Source: JAEKLB01 sp050249235
GTDB lineage: Bacteria; Actinomycetota; Acidimicrobiia; Acidimicrobiales; CADCSY01
Assembly (NCBI GenBank): GCA_050249235.1
Contig: JBFWQW010000067.1
Span: 1-15,355 of the forward strand
Reading direction: 5' to 3'
Length of the DNA stretch: 15,355 nt
Shown here: positions 6,457-13,754 of the stretch, piece by piece
Layout of the letters: every line of letters starts with the position of its first letter
Numbering within the stretch: position 1 is the first letter of the stretch
Notes under the pieces: model-generated
Databases searched by the model: none
Seen by the model: only the letters and a program-made list of their open reading frames with translations
What the model was told of the DNA's origin: nothing
Program-made: the position numbers and the translations under genes

Positions 6457-8192
6457 CGGCCGCCGTCCCCGTGCCGGCCCTCCTGGAAGGGCGGGACGAC
6501 GATGTCGTCGTTCGTCCGGCCGACCGGGACCATCGGATACACCTTCTCGGACGAGTCGGTCCGGAACTCGACGACCACGGGGCGGTCGTCGATCTCGTTG
6601 GCCTTGTCGATGACCACCTGGACCTCGTCCGGGTGCTCGGCCCGGAAAGCCACGCAGCCCATCGCCTCGGCCCACTTCACGTAGTCGGGCAGGTCGGGCG
6701 AGAGGTACACCTCGGAGTACCGCTCGTCGTAGAACATCTCCTGCCACTGGCGGACCATGCCGAGGTAGGCGTTGTTCAGGATCGCGATCTTGACCGGGAT
6801 GCGCTCCATCGACGCGGTGGTGAGCTCCTGCGCCGTCATCTGGAAGCACCCGTCGCCGTCGACGGCCCAGACGGTCTTGTCGGGCCGGCCGACCTTGGCC
6901 CCGATGGCGGCCGGGACGGCGAAGCCCATGGTGCCGAGCCCACCCGAGTTCACCCAGGTGTAGGGCTCGTTGAACCGCCAGTACTGGCTGGCCCACATCT
7001 GGTGCTGGCCGACGCCGGAGGCGAGGATCGTGCCGTCGGGGGCCGAGGCGTGGAGCGCCTCGATCACCTGCTGGGGCTTCAGGGCGTCGCCGTCCTCCCA
7101 CGGCTCGTAGGCCAGCGGGTACTTCTCCCGCCAGCCGCTGATGGTGGTCTTCCAGGGCGTGCGGTCGGGGCTGGCCGCTCCGGTGGCGGTGAGGTCGCGG
7201 ACGGCGTGGACGAGCTCCTCGATCACGAGCCGGCAGTCGCCCACGATGGCGACGTCGGGGCGGCGGACCTTGCCGATCTCGGCCGGGTCGATGTCGGCGT
7301 GGACGATCTTGGCCTCGGGGGCGAAGCCGTCGAGCTTGCCGGTGACCCGGTCGTCGAACCGGGCACCGAGGGCGACGAGCAGGTCGGCCCGCTGCATGGC
7401 CGTGACGGCGGTGTAGTTGCCGTGCATGCCGGGCATGCCGAGGCAGAGCGGGTGGTCGTCGGGGAAGGCGCCCCGGGCCATGAGCGTGGTGACGACGGGG
7501 ATGCCGGTGAGGTCGGCCAGCTGGCGGAGGGCCTCGGCCGCCCGCGCCTTCAGCACGCCGCCTCCGACGTAGAGCACGGGGCGCTCGGCGTCGACGAGGA
7601 GCCGGGCCGCCTCGCGGATGGCGGCCGGGTCGCCCGCGCCCTGCGGCTGGTAGCCGGGGAGGTCGAGGTCGTCGGGCCAGGACCAGTCCATCGAGTCCTG
7701 GAGGACGTCCTTCGGCACGTCGACCAGCACCGGGCCGGGTCGCCCGGTGGTGGCGATGTGGAAGGCCTCCTTGATGGCCCGCGGGATGTCCTGGGCCGCC
7801 ATCACCAGGTCGTTGTGCTTGGTGACCGACCGGGTGATGCCGACGGTGTCGCACTCCTGGAAGGCGTCCGTGCCGATCGACCCGCTCGGCACCTGGCCGG
7901 TGATCACGACCATCGGGATCGAGTCCATGAAGGCGTCGGCCAGCGGGGTGACGATGTTCGTCGCCCCCGGGCCGCTCGTGACGATGGCGACGCCGGGCCG
8001 CCCCGTGACGTGGGCGTAGCCCTCGGCCATGTGGCCGGCACCCTGCTCGTGACGCACGAGCACGTGCCGGATCGACGACTCGAGGATCGGGTCGTAGGCC
8101 GGGAGGATGGCGCCGCCGGGGAGGCCGAACACGACCTCGACGCCCTCCATCTCCAGGCTCTTGATGAGGGCTTGGGCCCCGGTCAGCTTCAT
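6453..8192 (-). CDS. ilvB: Acetolactate synthase large (catalytic) subunit
   Basis: This 579-residue thiamine-diphosphate and FAD enzyme condenses pyruvate with pyruvate or 2-ketobutyrate in the first common step of branched-chain amino-acid synthesis. The catalytic Glu49 is in RHEQGAGHMAEGYA. The FAD-region motif GARFDDRVTGK is at 276-286. The ThDP/Mg motif starts GDGCFQMTAQEL (446-457) and continues to NNAYLGMVRQWQ (473-484). The length is normal for bacterial AHAS, and no N-terminal extension is present. GAGAGAG about 7 nt before the ATG serves as ribosome site. The gene is headed by a leader-peptide attenuator and forms an operon with ilvN and ilvC, so it is probably regulated by the supply of charged Val and Leu tRNA. 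Confidence 0.98.
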   Translation of the reverse strand: MKLTGAQALIKSLEMEGVEVVFGLPGGAILPAYDPILESSIRHVLVRHEQGAGHMAEGYAHVTGRPGVAIVTSGPGATNIVTPLADAFMDSIPMVVITGQVPSGSIGTDAFQECDTVGITRSVTKHNDLVMAAQDIPRAIKEAFHIATTGRPGPVLVDVPKDVLQDSMDWSWPDDLDLPGYQPQGAGDPAAIREAARLLVDAERPVLYVGGGVLKARAAEALRQLADLTGIPVVTTLMARGAFPDDHPLCLGMPGMHGNYTAVTAMQRADLLVALGARFDDRVTGKLDGFAPEAKIVHADIDPAEIGKVRRPDVAIVGDCRLVIEELVHAVRDLTATGAASPDRTPWKTTISGWREKYPLAYEPWEDGDALKPQQVIEALHASAPDGTILASGVGQHQMWASQYWRFNEPYTWVNSGGLGTMGFAVPAAIGAKVGRPDKTVWAVDGDGCFQMTAQELTTASMERIPVKIAILNNAYLGMVRQWQEMFYDERYSEVYLSPDLPDYVKWAEAMGCVAFRAEHPDEVQVVIDKANEIDDRPVVVEFRTDSSEKVYPMVPVGRTNDDIVVPPFQEGRHGDGGR

Positions 8193-8240
8193 GGTGGTGC
8201 TCTCTCTCGTGGGGAGGGGTCGGGTCGCGAACAGGTCCGG

Positions 8241-8272
8241 AAAAAGCGAACGACCTCCCGGCTGGGAGGTCG
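8241..8272 (-). terminator. Intrinsic terminator (attenuator) in the ilvB leader
   Basis: On the minus strand CGACCTCCC pairs with GGGAGGTCG (9 bp, 4-nt loop AGCC). It is followed by TTCGC and a TTTTT run. It lies about 30 nt after the leader-peptide stop and 48 nt before the ilvB ATG. This is the one hairpin in the window with a real U-tract, and it lies upstream of a gene rather than after one, as expected for transcription attenuation. Confidence 0.8.
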
Positions 8273-8273
8273 G

Positions 8274-8303
8274 AGCGCACGCGCGGGTATGGGCGTGTGC
8301 GCT
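8274..8303 (-). promoter_or_regulatory. Leader hairpin overlapping the leader-peptide stop
   Basis: Eleven-nt arms (8293-8303 and 8274-8284, one A-C mismatch in the RNA) enclose an 8-nt loop. The first arm begins at the second base of the TAG stop codon of the leader peptide. The second arm ends 1 nt before the terminator stem. It is well placed to respond to whether a ribosome is stalled on the preceding Val and Leu codons. Confidence 0.6.
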
Positions 8304-8343
8304 AGGTCAGGAGTACGACGCGGAAGCTCGTCGGGCGGGACAT
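8302..8343 (-). CDS. ilvB leader peptide (13 residues, Val/Leu-rich end)
   Basis: The frame reads MSRPTSFRVVLLT and stops. Four consecutive branched-chain codons (GTC GTA CTC CTG) come just before the last sense codon, and GTA is unusual in such GC-rich DNA. A Shine-Dalgarno at normal spacing is absent. Instead a promoter lies so close that transcription would start at or within about 2 nt of the ATG, giving a leaderless peptide gene. Leader-peptide attenuation of ilvB operons is known in Corynebacterium and predicted in other actinobacteria. The role here, sensing Val- and Leu-tRNA charging by ribosome stalling, is inferred from position, codons, and the following hairpin and terminator. Confidence 0.82.
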   Translation of the reverse strand: MSRPTSFRVVLLT

Positions 8344-8350
8344 CCCTGCG

Positions 8351-8379
8351 AGTGTGGCACCACTCCCCCGAATTGGCAA
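8351..8379 (-). promoter_or_regulatory. Promoter of the ilv operon
   Basis: On the minus strand TTGCCA (8379-8374, five of six to TTGACA) is followed by exactly 17 nt and CACACT (8356-8351, keeping the key A2 and T6). Seven nt later comes the leader-peptide ATG. The predicted start is at or just before that A. No other -35/-10 pair of similar quality was seen in the 266-nt gap. Confidence 0.7.
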
Positions 8380-8397
8380 CCACCCCCACCCCCCCTT

Positions 8398-8450
8398 CCG
8401 TTCTTTGTCGCGCCCTGCACCTCGGAGGTGCAGGGCGCGACAGAGAACGG
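8398..8450 (-). terminator. Long hairpin after the ABC transporter operon
   Basis: Arms 8398-8422 and 8426-8450 pair over 25 bp with one T/G position and a 3-nt loop. It begins 9 nt past the stop of the downstream ABC gene and lies upstream of the ilv promoter. It would therefore insulate ilvBNC from tetR-ABC transcription. No T-run follows. Confidence 0.65.
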
Positions 8451-8458
8451 GGGGTGGG

Positions 8459-10447
8459 CTACCAGCCGCCGGGGCGGGGGCCGCCGCGGCCGGGGGGCCC
8501 GCCGGGGCCCGGCCCAGCCGAGGGGGGAGCGTTGGCACCCGAGGGGGAACCGGCCGAGGCCAGGGCGGCCTCCTCGTCGAGGTCGGTGGCGGGGGCTCGG
8601 AACTGGGAGTCGTAGAGGGCGAAGTAGGCGCCCCGGTCGGCCAGCAGCTCCTCGTGGGTGCCCTGCTCCACGATCCGGCCGCTCTCCATCATGAGGATGA
8701 GGTCGGCGTCGCGGATGGTCGAGAGCCGGTGGGCGATCACGAAGCTCGTGCGCCGGGACCGCAGCGCCGACATGGCGTGCTGCACCAGCACCTCGGTGCG
8801 GGTGTCGACCGAGCTGGTGGCCTCGTCGAGGATGAGGATGGCCGGATCGGAGAGGAAGGCCCGGGCGATGGTGAGGAGCTGCTTCTCGCCGGTGCTGAGG
8901 TTGCCGCCGTCCTCGTCGACGACGGTGTCGTAGCCGTCGGGCAGCGAGTGCACGAAGCGGTCGACGTAGGCGGCCCGGGCCGCCTCGAGCACCTCCTCGT
9001 CGGTGGCCTCGATGCGGCCGTAGCGGATGTTCTCGCGGATCGTGCCCTCGAAGAGCCAGGTGTCCTGGAGCACCATGCCGATCTGGGAGCGCAGCTGGTC
9101 GCGGCGCAGGGCGCGGATGTCGACGCCGTCGAGGGTGATGGCACCGTCGCCGATCTCGTAGAACCGCATGACGAGGTTCACGAGCGTGGTCTTGCCGGCC
9201 CCGGTCGGCCCGACGATGGCGACCGTCCGACCCGGCTCGGCCACGAGCGAGAGCTCCTCGATGAGCGGCCGGTCGGGGTCGTAGGAGAACGACACCCGGT
9301 CGAACTCGACCCGGCCCTCGACGGCGTCGAGCGCAGGTGCGTCGGCGGGGTCCTCCGACTGCTCCGGCGCGTCGAGCAGCTCGAAGACCCGCTCGGCCGA
9401 CGCCAGCCCGGACTGGAGCATGTTCATCATCCCGGCCAGGGTGGTGAGGGGCTGGGTGAACTGCCGGGAGTACTGGATGAAGGCCTGGACGTCGCCGATC
9501 GACATGGCGCCCGAGGTGATGCGGAGCCCGCCGAGCACGCCGACCACGACGTAGTTGAGGTTGCCGAGGAACATCATCACCGGCTGCATCACGCCGACGA
9601 CGAACTGGGCCCGGTAGCTGGCCTGGTAGAGCTCCTCGTTGGTGCGGGCGAACTGCTCCTCGGCGTCCCGCTGGCGGCCGAACACCTTGACCAGGGTGTG
9701 GCCGGTGAAGGACTCCTCGACCTGGGCGTTGAGCTCGCCCGTGTGGCGCCACTGGGCGCCGAACCGCTTCCTCGACCGCTTGCCCACCAGCTTCACGACG
9801 ACGGTCGAGAGCGGGATGAGCGTGACCGCGAACAGGGCCAGGGGCGGCGAGATCAGCACCATCATCAGCACGACGCCGAGCACCGTGAGGATCGAGTTGA
9901 GCACCTGGGTGACGCTCATCTGCAGGCTCTGGGCGATGTTGTCGATGTCGTTGGTGACCCGGCTCAGCAGGTCGCCGCGGGGGGTCTTGTCGACGTAGCT
10001 CAGCGGCAGCCGGTTGATCTTGTCCTCGACGTCGGAGCGGAGCCGGCGCATGGTGCGCTGGACGACGCCGGCCATCGTGTACGACACGAACCAGGCGAGG
10101 CCCGACGCCGCGACGTAGACGGCGAGGGCCTGGAGAAGTACCGGGCGCAGGTCGTTCCACGGCACGCCCCCACCGCCGAAGACGCCCCGCACGACCACGT
10201 CGGTGGCCCGGCCGAGCAGCTTGGGGCCGTAGACGTTGAGCGCGACGCTGATCGAGATCAGCACGAGCACCGACACGACCTTGGCCCGCTCGGGGGTGAG
10301 CCGTCGCAACAGCCGCTGGGCCGCGCCCATGGCGTCCCTGGTGTCGGCCATGGGCGGCGGGGTGCCACCGGCCCACGGGCCCCTGGCGAAGACCTGGTTC
10401 CGGGAGGCGACCCGCTCGCCGCCCGATGCTTCCGTCGGCGACGTCAC
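8459..10447 (-). CDS. ABC exporter half-transporter, catalytic-site partner (Rv1272c-like)
   Basis: This 662-residue fused membrane and ATPase subunit is the second half of a heterodimeric exporter. About six membrane helices lie between residues 55 and 340 (for example VVSVLVLISISVALNVYG and ILTVLGVVLMMVLI). The nucleotide domain has Walker A GPTGAGKT (413-420), Q-loop Gln461, Walker B ILILDE with catalytic Glu542, and switch His573. Its signature is LSTGE (517-521) instead of LSGGQ. The tail (about 632-662) is Pro-Gly-rich and probably disordered. GTG at 10447 overlaps the upstream stop by 4 nt; ATGs at codons 33 and 40 are weaker alternatives. Substrate is unknown; drug or lipid export is inferred from family and the TetR neighbour. 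Inner membrane. Confidence 0.93.
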   Translation of the reverse strand: MTSPTEASGGERVASRNQVFARGPWAGGTPPPMADTRDAMGAAQRLLRRLTPERAKVVSVLVLISISVALNVYGPKLLGRATDVVVRGVFGGGGVPWNDLRPVLLQALAVYVAASGLAWFVSYTMAGVVQRTMRRLRSDVEDKINRLPLSYVDKTPRGDLLSRVTNDIDNIAQSLQMSVTQVLNSILTVLGVVLMMVLISPPLALFAVTLIPLSTVVVKLVGKRSRKRFGAQWRHTGELNAQVEESFTGHTLVKVFGRQRDAEEQFARTNEELYQASYRAQFVVGVMQPVMMFLGNLNYVVVGVLGGLRITSGAMSIGDVQAFIQYSRQFTQPLTTLAGMMNMLQSGLASAERVFELLDAPEQSEDPADAPALDAVEGRVEFDRVSFSYDPDRPLIEELSLVAEPGRTVAIVGPTGAGKTTLVNLVMRFYEIGDGAITLDGVDIRALRRDQLRSQIGMVLQDTWLFEGTIRENIRYGRIEATDEEVLEAARAAYVDRFVHSLPDGYDTVVDEDGGNLSTGEKQLLTIARAFLSDPAILILDEATSSVDTRTEVLVQHAMSALRSRRTSFVIAHRLSTIRDADLILMMESGRIVEQGTHEELLADRGAYFALYDSQFRAPATDLDEEAALASAGSPSGANAPPSAGPGPGGPPGRGGPRPGGW

Positions 10448-12174
10448 GCGGCCTCCTCGGTGCTCATCTGCGACTCCACGATCTCGACGTAGGTGGGACA
10501 GGTGTCGAGCAGCTCCCGGTGGGTCCCGAGGCCGACCCGGCGGCCGTCCTCGAGGACGAGGATCTGGTCGGCGTCGATGATCGTCGACACCCGCTGGGCG
10601 ACGATCAGGACGGTGGAGCTCGCCGTCCACGGCACCAGGGCGGCCCGGAGCCTGGCGTCGGTCGCGAGGTCGAGGGCCGAGAACGAGTCGTCGAACAGGT
10701 AGATCTCCGGCCGGCGGATCAGGGCCCGGGCGATGGCCAGCCGCTGACGCTGGCCGCCCGACACGTTGGTGCCGCCCTGGGCGATCGGCGCCTCGAGCCC
10801 ACCTGGCATGGCCGCCACGAAATCGGCGGCCTGGGCCACGGTGAGGGCCTCCCACATCTCGTCCTCCGTGGCGTCGCCCTTGCCGTAGCGCAGGTTGCTG
10901 GCCACCGTGCCGGAGAACAGGAACGGCTTCTGCGGCACCAGCCCGATGCGCGACCAGAGGGCCTCGCTGTCGAGCTGGCGGATGTCGACGCCGTCGACCA
11001 GGACCGCGCCGCCCGTCACGTCGAAGAGCCGGGGGACGAGGTTGAGCAACGTCGTCTTGCCGGCACCGGTGCTGCCGATGATCGCCGTGGTCTGGCCGCC
11101 GGACGCCACCAGCGAGACGTCGTTCAGGATCGGTGCCTGGGCGCCCGGGTAGCCGAAGGTGACGCCCCGCAGCTCGAGCGAGCCGGTGGCCCGGATGTCG
11201 GTGACGGGGTGCTCGGGCGGCACGACCGACGTCTCGGAGTCGAGGGCCTCCTGCACCCGCCGGCCCGACACCGCGGCCCTGGGGAGCATCACGAACATGA
11301 AGCTGGCCATCATCACGGCCATCAGGACCTGGACGATGTAGCCGAGGAAGGCCACCAGGGACCCGACGCTCATGTCGCCGGCGTCGATGCGGCCGGCACC
11401 GAACCAGAGCACCGCCACGCTGGCCACGTTCTGCACCGCCATCACCAGCGGGAACATCATCGCCATGAGCCGCCCGGTGACGAGCGCCGTCTCGGTCAGC
11501 TCGTCGTTCGACTTGGCGAAGCGCCTGCGCTCGGAGGGCTCCCGCACGAAGGCCCGGACCACCCGCATGCCGGTGACCTGCTCCCGCAGGACCTTGTTGA
11601 CGTCGTCGATGCGGTCCTGCATGGCCTGGAAGACCGGCGTGGTGCGGTACATGTGCAGGCCGACGATGGCGGCGAGGATCGGGATCGCCACGATCAGCAC
11701 CAGGGAGAGGGCGGCGTCCTCGCGGACGGCCATCAGGGTGCCGAACCCGGCGGTGACCGGCGCCATGACCGCGGCGGTGCAGGTCATGAGCACCATCGTC
11801 TGGACCTGCTGGACGTCGTTGGTGATGCGGGTGATGAGCGTCGGCGCCCCGAAGTGGCCGACCTCCCGGGCCGAGAAGGCGGTGACCTTCTGGAAGAGGT
11901 CCTTGCGGATGTCGCGCCCGACCGCCATCGACGCCTTCGAGGCGAAGTAGACGCCGCACACCATGGTCGCCATCTGGAACAGCGTCATGACGAGCATGAA
12001 CCCGCCGATCGACCAGATCTTGCCGGTGTCGCCGGGCAGCACGCCCTCGTCGATGATCCGGGCGCTGATGCGCGGCAGGTAGAGGGTGAACACCGCCTGC
12101 GCGCTCTGGAAGAGCACCACGGCCAGCAGCAGGCCGCGCACGCGGGGCAGGTAGGTCTTGAGCAGTCGGATCAC
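10444..12174 (-). CDS. ABC exporter half-transporter with degenerate ATPase site (Rv1273c-like)
   Basis: This 576-residue fused membrane and ATPase subunit has about six transmembrane helices between residues 15 and 295. It has Walker A GSTGAGKT (367-374), Gln415, a canonical signature VSGGQ (471-475) and Walker B IYLFDD. The catalytic Glu is replaced by Asp496, and the switch His by Gln527 (VAQRVS). These are the classic marks of the degenerate half of heterodimeric exporters such as BmrCD and TM287/288. The partner gene downstream has an intact Glu and His but an odd signature, so together they give one active and one inactive ATP site. GTG at 12174 overlaps the tetR stop by 4 nt. It resembles M. 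tuberculosis Rv1273c; the exported compound cannot be told. Confidence 0.93.
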   Translation of the reverse strand: MIRLLKTYLPRVRGLLLAVVLFQSAQAVFTLYLPRISARIIDEGVLPGDTGKIWSIGGFMLVMTLFQMATMVCGVYFASKASMAVGRDIRKDLFQKVTAFSAREVGHFGAPTLITRITNDVQQVQTMVLMTCTAAVMAPVTAGFGTLMAVREDAALSLVLIVAIPILAAIVGLHMYRTTPVFQAMQDRIDDVNKVLREQVTGMRVVRAFVREPSERRRFAKSNDELTETALVTGRLMAMMFPLVMAVQNVASVAVLWFGAGRIDAGDMSVGSLVAFLGYIVQVLMAVMMASFMFVMLPRAAVSGRRVQEALDSETSVVPPEHPVTDIRATGSLELRGVTFGYPGAQAPILNDVSLVASGGQTTAIIGSTGAGKTTLLNLVPRLFDVTGGAVLVDGVDIRQLDSEALWSRIGLVPQKPFLFSGTVASNLRYGKGDATEDEMWEALTVAQAADFVAAMPGGLEAPIAQGGTNVSGGQRQRLAIARALIRRPEIYLFDDSFSALDLATDARLRAALVPWTASSTVLIVAQRVSTIIDADQILVLEDGRRVGLGTHRELLDTCPTYVEIVESQMSTEEAA

Positions 12175-12863
12175 GCTCGGGCTCCGGTCAGGTCGGACGG
12201 TGAGGTCGTCGGGTTGGCACGGGTGCGGATGCCGTCGAGCAGGAGGCTGACGATCTCCGCCGCCGGCAGGGGTGCGTCCCCGACGACGAGGGGGTGGGTG
12301 CCGGCCATGGTGAGGCCGATCAGGGCCTGGGCCGCGGCCACCGGCTCGAGGCGCAGGTGGTCGCGGGCCGGGTCGAAGAGCGCGGCCAGCTCCTTCGAGT
12401 CGAACACGCCGCCGGGGCGGCCGCCCTTCTTCGGGCCGCCGGCCCCCCGCTTGTCGTTGGTCAGCTTGTCGGGGCCGCCGACGGCCGACAGCAGCTGCCA
12501 GACGCCAGAGAGGTGGGACTGCACGATCTCGACCGCGGTGACGAGGCGGTCCTCGAGGCAGCCGGCCGGGTCGATGGCGGCCAGGCGGGCCCGGGTCGGC
12601 TCGGGGTCGAAGGCAGCTTGGAGGGCCTCGGCCAGCAGGGCGTCCTTGTCCGGGAAGACGCTGAAGATGGTCCCCTCGGCGACGCCGGCGGCCTCGGCGA
12701 TCTGGCGGGTGGTGACGCCCAGGCCGTGGCGGCGGACGAGCGGCAGCGTGGCCGCCACGATGGCGGCCCGGCGCTCGGGCGGGGAGAGCGGCGCGGCCCG
12801 CCGGGGGCGCGCCGGCGGGGCGTCGGGACCGGTGTTCGACCGGCCGGATGCGGGAGGGGCCAC
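12171..12863 (-). CDS. TetR-family transcriptional repressor
   Basis: This 230-residue regulator has an N-terminal helix-turn-helix domain, RRAAIVAATLPLVRRHG followed by VTTRQIAEAAGVAEGTIFSVFPDK (about residues 31-74), typical of TetR proteins. The C-terminal helical domain should bind a small ligand and dimerise. A Gly/Lys/Arg-rich loop (about 137-152) is unusual. An earlier GTG at 12896 would place the palindromic operator inside the gene. The GTG at 12863 is preferred because it lies 6 nt after a TACTCT box and leaves the operator in the promoter. The stop overlaps the next ABC gene by 4 nt, so it very likely represses itself and the exporter, released by an exported compound. Ligand is unknown. 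Confidence 0.9.
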   Translation of the reverse strand: MAPPASGRSNTGPDAPPARPRRAAPLSPPERRAAIVAATLPLVRRHGLGVTTRQIAEAAGVAEGTIFSVFPDKDALLAEALQAAFDPEPTRARLAAIDPAGCLEDRLVTAVEIVQSHLSGVWQLLSAVGGPDKLTNDKRGAGGPKKGGRPGGVFDSKELAALFDPARDHLRLEPVAAAQALIGLTMAGTHPLVVGDAPLPAAEIVSLLLDGIRTRANPTTSPSDLTGARA

Positions 12864-12869
12864 CGGCCG

Positions 12870-12875
12870 AGAGTA
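12870..12875 (-). promoter_or_regulatory. -10 box (TACTCT) of the tetR-ABC operon
   Basis: On the minus strand TACTCT lies 6 nt before the GTG at 12863, as for a leaderless mRNA. The 17-nt spacer upstream of it is filled by the palindromic operator. The -35 hexamer is poor, so activity may depend on the strong -10 alone. Confidence 0.5.
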
Positions 12876-12877
12876 AT

Positions 12878-12895
12878 TGAGTGAGCGCTCACTCA
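12878..12895. promoter_or_regulatory. 18-bp perfect palindrome, probable TetR operator
   Basis: TGAGTGAGCGCTCACTCA is its own reverse complement over all 18 bp. It lies 2 bp from the -10 box of tetR, in the -10/-35 spacer, which is the common place for autoregulatory TetR operators. Length and GAGTGA-type half-sites match sites bound by many TetR dimers. Confidence 0.78.
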
Positions 12896-12905
12896 CGTCG
12901 TCGCA

Positions 12906-12927
12906 GGGTGTGACATCCGTCGCACCC
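12906..12927 (-). terminator. Hairpin downstream of the YgfF-like gene
   Basis: GGGTGTGAC and GTCGCACCC form a 9-bp stem with one imperfect pair and a 4-nt loop. It is 39 nt past the stop of the minus-strand dehydrogenase and just upstream of the tetR operator. It lacks a T-run, so the role as insulator between the two transcripts is inferred. Confidence 0.45.
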
Positions 12928-12966
12928 GCCCGCGGTCGGCAGCACGGTTCGCCAGCGCGGTGGCGG

Positions 12967-13710
12967 CTACCGGCCCCCGCTCACGTCGAGGAGGGCGCCG
13001 GTGACGTAGGAGGCGGCCGGTGAGCAGAGCCAGGCGATCGCCTCGGCCACCTCGGCGGCCGTCCCGGGCCGCTTCATCGGGACCGCTTCCCGGAGCCGCT
13101 CGACGCGGTCGGGCTGGCCACCGCTGGCGTGGATCCCGGTCTCGATGAGGCCGGGCCGGACGGCGTTGACCCGCACGCCCTCGTCGGCGAGCTCGCGGGC
13201 CAGCCCGATGGTGAAGGTGTCGACCGCTCCCTTCGAGGCGGCGTAGTCGACGTACTCGGCCGGGCTGCCGAGCCGGGAGGCGGCCGAGGAGACGTTGACC
13301 ACGACCCCGCCCCCGCCCCCGTGCCGGGTCGACATGCGTCGCACCGCCGCCCCGGCGCACAGCATCGGGCCGAGGACGTTGGTGGTGAGCATCCGCTCGA
13401 TGCGGGCCTCCGACATCTCGTCGACCCGGGCCCGCCGGTCGACGATGCCGGCGTTGTTGACGAGCACCGTCAGCCGGCCGAGCTCGTCGGCCGCCGCGAA
13501 CAGGGCGGCCACGTCGGCGCTGCGTCGCAGGTCGCCCCCCACCGCCACCGCCGGCACGGCATAGGCCCGGCAGGCCTCCACCACCTCGGTGGCGGCACCG
13601 GCCGCCTCCCGGAAGCCGACGCAGACGCCCCAGCCCCGCTCGGCCAGCAGCACCGCCGTCGCCGCGCCGATCCCCCGGCTGCCACCCGTGACGACCGCGA
13701 CCTGGCCCAT
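12967..13710 (-). CDS. Short-chain dehydrogenase/reductase, YgfF-like
   Basis: This 247-residue NAD(P)-dependent oxidoreductase has a Rossmann fold. TGGSRGIG (8-15) binds the cofactor and NNAG is at 85-88. The catalytic set is Asn111, Ser142, Tyr156 and Lys160 (YAASK). The stretch SRLGSPAEYVDYAASKGAVDT and the ends HASGGQPDRV and YVTGALLDVSGG closely follow E. coli YgfF, which also has 247 residues, as far as I recall. The substrate is not known; sugar or aldehyde reduction is typical for the class. The ATG at 13710 gives the family length. A GTG four codons earlier, with AGGA upstream, is a possible alternative. It is transcribed alone, divergent from the nucleotidyltransferase gene. Cytosolic. 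Confidence 0.92.
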   Translation of the reverse strand: MGQVAVVTGGSRGIGAATAVLLAERGWGVCVGFREAAGAATEVVEACRAYAVPAVAVGGDLRRSADVAALFAAADELGRLTVLVNNAGIVDRRARVDEMSEARIERMLTTNVLGPMLCAGAAVRRMSTRHGGGGGVVVNVSSAASRLGSPAEYVDYAASKGAVDTFTIGLARELADEGVRVNAVRPGLIETGIHASGGQPDRVERLREAVPMKRPGTAAEVAEAIAWLCSPAASYVTGALLDVSGGR

Positions 13711-13754
13711 GTGCTCGCCCACCGGCGCATCCTGGCAGGCGCCCGGCCCGCCAA

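Noticed and set aside
5917..8280. 787-residue minus-strand open frame across ilvB and ilvN
   Set aside because: It is the ilvN frame extended backwards through ilvB. The extension is Arg/Pro/Gly-rich shadow sequence without family motifs; only 5917-6456 is real.
8193..8350. T-box riboswitch before ilvB
   Set aside because: The conserved T-box sequence AGGGTGGNACCGCG is absent; a leader peptide with Val/Leu codons explains the terminator better.
6471..8615. Long plus-strand frames opposite ilvB and the ABC genes (also 8354-10492 and 10426-12876)
   Set aside because: They are antisense shadows caused by high GC, rich in Val, Asp, Gly, His and Arg with no domains, opposite well-supported genes.
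8459..11959. 1166-residue minus-strand open frame
   Set aside because: The real protein starts at 10447 with a GTGA overlap. The rest is the out-of-frame shadow of the upstream ABC gene.
12864..12896. Upstream GTG start for tetR at 12896
   Set aside because: It would place the palindromic operator and the -10 box inside the coding region, adding 11 residues not needed by the TetR fold.
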